A stretch of 64,000 nucleotides of DNA from Rubrivivax albus. Its GTDB lineage: Bacteria > Pseudomonadota > Gammaproteobacteria > Burkholderiales > Burkholderiaceae_C. Location of the stretch: the NCBI RefSeq assembly GCF_004016515.1, contig NZ_SACT01000008.1, positions 186,001 through 250,000 on the forward strand, written 5' to 3'. Made by a program: the position numbers and the translations under genes. Shown here piece by piece: positions 61,331 to 64,000 of the stretch (the first letter of the stretch is position 1; each line of letters opens with the position of its first letter). The notes beneath the pieces were generated by a model that was not told the DNA's origin, did no database searches, and was given only the letters and a program-made list of their open reading frames with translations.

Positions 61331-62959
61331 ATGCCGCCGCTGACCATCGACGCCCTGGCCGAGCAGTACACCGACGAGATCCAGCTCGCCCCGCCGCAGA
61401 TCGAGATGATCGCCAACACGGTGCGCGGCCGCGCGCCGGGCTGCCGGCTGCTGGTGTTCGGCCTCGGCCGCGACGCCGGCATGTGGCAGCGGCTCAATGC
61501 CGACGGCTGCACGCTGTTCGTCGAGGACAACGAACACTGGGCCCGCCATGCGCTGCAGCGCCATCCCGACCTGCAGGTGCTGCGCGTGTCCTACGCGGGC
61601 CGAACGGTGGCCAGCAGCCTGCCGCTGGACGCTGCGGTCCGCGAAAGCCTGGCGGCCTTCCCGCTGCCGCCGGAGCTGGAGCGCACCGACTGGGACGTGA
61701 TCGTCGTCGACGCACCCTTCGGCTTCGACGCCGGCTGCCCCGGGCGCAGCTTGCCGCTGCACTGGACACGCCAGCTGATGGGGCCGCACACCCATGTCTT
61801 CGTCGACGACTACGAGCGCCCCCTGGAGCGCACCTACACCGATGCGCTGATCGCGCCGCGCTGCGCGCACAGCCTGGTGGTACGGCGGCCGGGCCACGAG
61901 ATGTTCTGGGGTCTGGGCCTGAACAGCGGCTTTGCCGGCTGGAGCGTGGTGGACGCCGGCGGACGTGCGCAGCGCCTGCGCTGGCTGCTCAACACCACCC
62001 GGCTGCGCCTGCTGTGGTTCCACGACTCGGTGGAGGTGATCCCGCAGCTGGCCGCCTGCGGCCTGCTGGACGGGCGCACGCACGTGCTGTTCAGCTTCAG
62101 CTGGCACCGCGACGAGGCCGCGCTGCGCCACCTGCGGCGGCTGCTCTCCGGCGACGGCGTGGTGCAGCGCGCCGCGCAGCTGCACTTCCTGCTCAACAGC
62201 GCCGAGGAACTGGCAGCCTTCCGCACCCTGGTGCCGGGCTTCGACGCCATGCACTTCAACAACGCCTCGCTGATCGACCCGCGGCGCTTCGTGCCGGCCA
62301 CAGGTGCGCGGCGCTTCCAGGCCGTGCTCAACGCCAAGCCGCTGGCCTTCAAGCGCCACGAACTCAGCGTGCAGGTGCCCGAGCGCCTGTTCGTCAGCTA
62401 CGACGTGCAGGAGCGCGACGAGGGGGCCACCCGTCGCGTGGACCTGGACGCCCTGGGGGCGCGCGAGATCCGCCGCAACCTGAGCGCCGAGGGCGTGGCC
62501 GCGGCGCTGGGCGAGGCCGACGTCGGCCTGATGCTGTCGGCCGCCGAGGGCGCCTGCTACGCGTCACTGGAATACCTGCTGTGCGGCCTGCCGGTGGTCA
62601 GCACGCGCTCGCTGGGCGGACGCGACGACTTCTACGACCCCGCACACAGCCGCGTCGTCGACGACGACCCGGCCGGCGTGCGCGACGCGGTGGCCGACCT
62701 GCGCGCGCGCCTGGCCCGAGGGGACATCACGCGCGAGGCGGTGCGCACCCGCGCGCTGGCGCGCCGGCGCGCCTTCCTGGATGCCCTGGCGGCTCGGCTG
62801 CAGAACGTGGTCGACGCCGCCGGGCTGCCGCTGCAAGCAGCGCGCTTGCTCGACGAGGCCATCGCCGAAGGCAGCAAACTGCAGCAGCACCGGAACTTCT
62901 GGGTGGCGCAGCTGCGCCCGCCCGGACACGTCACGCCGCCGCCAGCCACTGACGCATGA
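61331..62959 (+). CDS. DUF579/GXMT-like methyltransferase domain fused to a glycosyltransferase
   Basis: The 542-aa protein starts with LLVFGLGRDAGMWQRLN, LFVEDNEHWARH and TDWDVIVVDAPFGF (about 38-130). This pattern resembles plant glucuronoxylan 4-O-methyltransferase (DUF579) proteins and their bacterial relatives. Its second half (about 225-542) resembles a GT-B glycosyltransferase, with EADVGLMLSAAEGACYASLEYLLCGLPVVST near 395-425. It may both methylate and extend a uronic-acid-containing chain. The ATG at 61331 was chosen 26 bp after the preceding stop. Its 3' end overlaps the convergent gene by 29 bp. Confidence 0.78.
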   Translation: MPPLTIDALAEQYTDEIQLAPPQIEMIANTVRGRAPGCRLLVFGLGRDAGMWQRLNADGCTLFVEDNEHWARHALQRHPDLQVLRVSYAGRTVASSLPLDAAVRESLAAFPLPPELERTDWDVIVVDAPFGFDAGCPGRSLPLHWTRQLMGPHTHVFVDDYERPLERTYTDALIAPRCAHSLVVRRPGHEMFWGLGLNSGFAGWSVVDAGGRAQRLRWLLNTTRLRLLWFHDSVEVIPQLAACGLLDGRTHVLFSFSWHRDEAALRHLRRLLSGDGVVQRAAQLHFLLNSAEELAAFRTLVPGFDAMHFNNASLIDPRRFVPATGARRFQAVLNAKPLAFKRHELSVQVPERLFVSYDVQERDEGATRRVDLDALGAREIRRNLSAEGVAAALGEADVGLMLSAAEGACYASLEYLLCGLPVVSTRSLGGRDDFYDPAHSRVVDDDPAGVRDAVADLRARLARGDITREAVRTRALARRRAFLDALAARLQNVVDAAGLPLQAARLLDEAIAEGSKLQQHRNFWVAQLRPPGHVTPPPATDA

Positions 62960-63677
62960 CGGTGGCGCCATAGTCGGCGTTCATGTGCCAGGCGTCGGCG
63001 GGGTCGGCCAGGGCCGACGGTGTGAATCCGGTCTGCAGCCAGTCCGGGTCGGGCAGGCTCAGCCAGCGCACCGATGGCGACCGCCGTGCCACGCGCTCCC
63101 GCAGGCATTGGTGCTGGACCGACCACGCCCAGGCGACCGCCGCGCCGGCCTCGGCGCCATAGCGGTGACGCAGCCAGCCGCCGTCCAGGTCGACCGCACG
63201 CGCCGACGGCAGCGGCACCGGCTGCACCGTCAGGCGTTCGCCCAGCACGGCCGCCAGGTCGAGCAACGCCCTCACCCCGTGCTGCGGGTGCAGGGCACGC
63301 TCCAGGGCCAGCCGCCAGACCGCCTGCGACACCCAGGCTGGCCCATGGTCCGCTGCCGGATCGGCCCACGCTGCCAGTGACAGCGCGACGAACGGGTGAC
63401 GCACGAAGGCCGCACGGGCGGCCGGCGGACCCGCAGCGCTGAACAGGACCTGTTGGTAACCCGACAGATCCAGTCCATCGAACGGATCCGCGGGCCGGTG
63501 CAGGCACATCGACGGCTTCGCGGCCGGGTCCGCTGGCCACACCCGGGCGCCCTCGACACGCAAGGCCGGCCCGTATCCGCCAGGGATGGCGAACCAGTCG
63601 ATCTCCAGGCCATCCGGTGCGCCGGCTGCCTTCAGCGCAGCGACGTGCGAATTGCCGATGACCAGGCGTCTGATCAC
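62931..63677 (-). CDS. SGNH-hydrolase-like protein
   Basis: This 248-aa protein starts at a GTG overlapping the stop of the upstream GSCFA gene (GTGA). Its N-terminus VIGNSHVAAL carries a GNSH motif at 8-11 in place of GDSx. The C-terminal ADAWHMNADYG provides the Asp228/His231 pair expected for an SGNH esterase or acyltransferase. Coupling to a GSCFA gene suggests the two act together on polysaccharide acyl groups. It runs convergently against the main capsule gene series. Confidence 0.72.
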   Translation of the reverse strand: MIRRLVIGNSHVAALKAAGAPDGLEIDWFAIPGGYGPALRVEGARVWPADPAAKPSMCLHRPADPFDGLDLSGYQQVLFSAAGPPAARAAFVRHPFVALSLAAWADPAADHGPAWVSQAVWRLALERALHPQHGVRALLDLAAVLGERLTVQPVPLPSARAVDLDGGWLRHRYGAEAGAAVAWAWSVQHQCLRERVARRSPSVRWLSLPDPDWLQTGFTPSALADPADAWHMNADYGATVMRQWLAAA

Positions 63678-64000
63678 CGGGTCTTCGGCCTGAAGGCGTC
63701 CAGCAGAGCCTCGTCGCACTGCGCCTCCGCGTCCGCCGTGTCAGGGGCGGTGGCAGGCGCCAGGGTCGGAGCCGCGCGCGCTGGCGTCGGCGGCACATCA
63801 CCCAGGCCCGCAAAGAAGTGGCGCATCACGTTCTCGACACCTTCGGCGGTCACGGTGCGCAGGTTGGTGTCGAAGAAGCGTGCCCGGGCGGGATGGCTGG
63901 CGATGACCTCGTAGGCCGGGAAGTAGTCGATGTCCGGGTGCGTGTCGGCCAACTCGGCGGCCACGGCACGCAGCGTGGCCTTGGCCGCCGTGCTGGCCAC
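63674..64000 (-). CDS. GSCFA-domain protein (5' part beyond window)
   Basis: Only the C-terminal 108 residues are present and the frame is open to the window edge. The segment AKATLRAVAAELADTHPDIDYFPAYEVIASHPARARFFDTNLRTVT aligns by eye with the end of the interrupted GSCFA gene at 57645-58706 (YSKAVLRVAADEA, YFPSYEVITSP). It is therefore an apparently intact paralogue. It lies directly upstream of the SGNH-like gene with a 4-bp overlap. The N-terminal GSCFA motif itself would be outside the window. Confidence 0.8.
   Translation of the reverse strand: MASTAAKATLRAVAAELADTHPDIDYFPAYEVIASHPARARFFDTNLRTVTAEGVENVMRHFFAGLGDVPPTPARAAPTLAPATAPDTADAEAQCDEALLDAFRPKTR

Overview
The window is a 64-kb piece of a high-GC betaproteobacterial chromosome, most likely from the order Burkholderiales (Rubrivivax/Leptothrix/Roseateles-type). 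This rests on the run rpmF-plsX-fabH-fabD-fabG-acpP-fabF-rpoE-rseA-rseB-mucD followed by lepA-lepB-rnc-era-recO-pdxJ-acpS-nagZ, a layout typical of that group, and on the pervasive G/C third positions. No tRNA, rRNA, insertion sequence, prophage or CRISPR array was seen.

Region 1 (1-12.2 kb) looks like a carbohydrate uptake and utilisation locus. On the minus strand, a binding-protein-dependent sugar ABC transporter (permease, permease, binding protein, ATPase) leads into a GH36 alpha-galactosidase cut by the window edge. A divergent LacI-family regulator (5430) has a perfect 16-bp palindrome just upstream. Next come a flavin-dependent tryptophan-halogenase-like protein and a TonB-dependent receptor on the minus strand, with a second LacI-family regulator divergent from the receptor and operator-like inverted repeats between them. 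The probable substrate is an alpha-galactoside, inferred only from the GH36 enzyme.

Region 2 (12.2-31.3 kb, minus strand) is housekeeping. Transcription runs from yceD and rpmF through the type II fatty-acid synthesis genes, the sigma-E envelope-stress module (rpoE, rseA, rseB, mucD) and then, after a 482-bp gap, the tightly overlapped lepA-lepB-DUF4845-rnc-era-recO-pdxJ-acpS-nagZ operon. The gap holds promoter-like boxes, two tandem DnaA-box-like 9-mers and a strong intrinsic terminator hairpin ahead of lepA.

Region 3 (31.3-36.5 kb) holds yceF (Maf) and an RsmI-like methyltransferase on the plus strand. A PfkB-family sugar kinase, a DEAD-box helicase and a WecA-like phosphoglycosyltransferase lie on the minus strand.

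Region 4 (36.5-64 kb) is a large capsule or exopolysaccharide cluster of the ABC-transporter type: kpsM-kpsT-kpsE-kpsD homologues, then a nearly continuous plus-strand series of unusual genes. These include two large coiled-coil proteins (one with 243-bp DNA tandem repeats), an FkbM methyltransferase, a glycosyltransferase fused to a NodZ-like domain, a hexapeptide acyltransferase, a sulfotransferase-like protein, a beta-helix protein, a 961-aa multidomain glycosyltransferase and LicD. They continue with a glycerol-3-phosphate-cytidylyltransferase-like enzyme, a WcbI-like protein, a GSCFA protein broken by one amber codon, a methyltransferase, a LicD-methyltransferase fusion and a protein joining a DUF579/GXMT-like domain to a glycosyltransferase. 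At the right edge a convergent SGNH-like protein and a second GSCFA protein (cut by the window end) lie on the minus strand. The two LicD domains plus the TagD-like enzyme suggest a polysaccharide carrying phosphodiester-linked groups, further decorated by methyl, acyl and possibly sulfate groups. This is inference from gene content.
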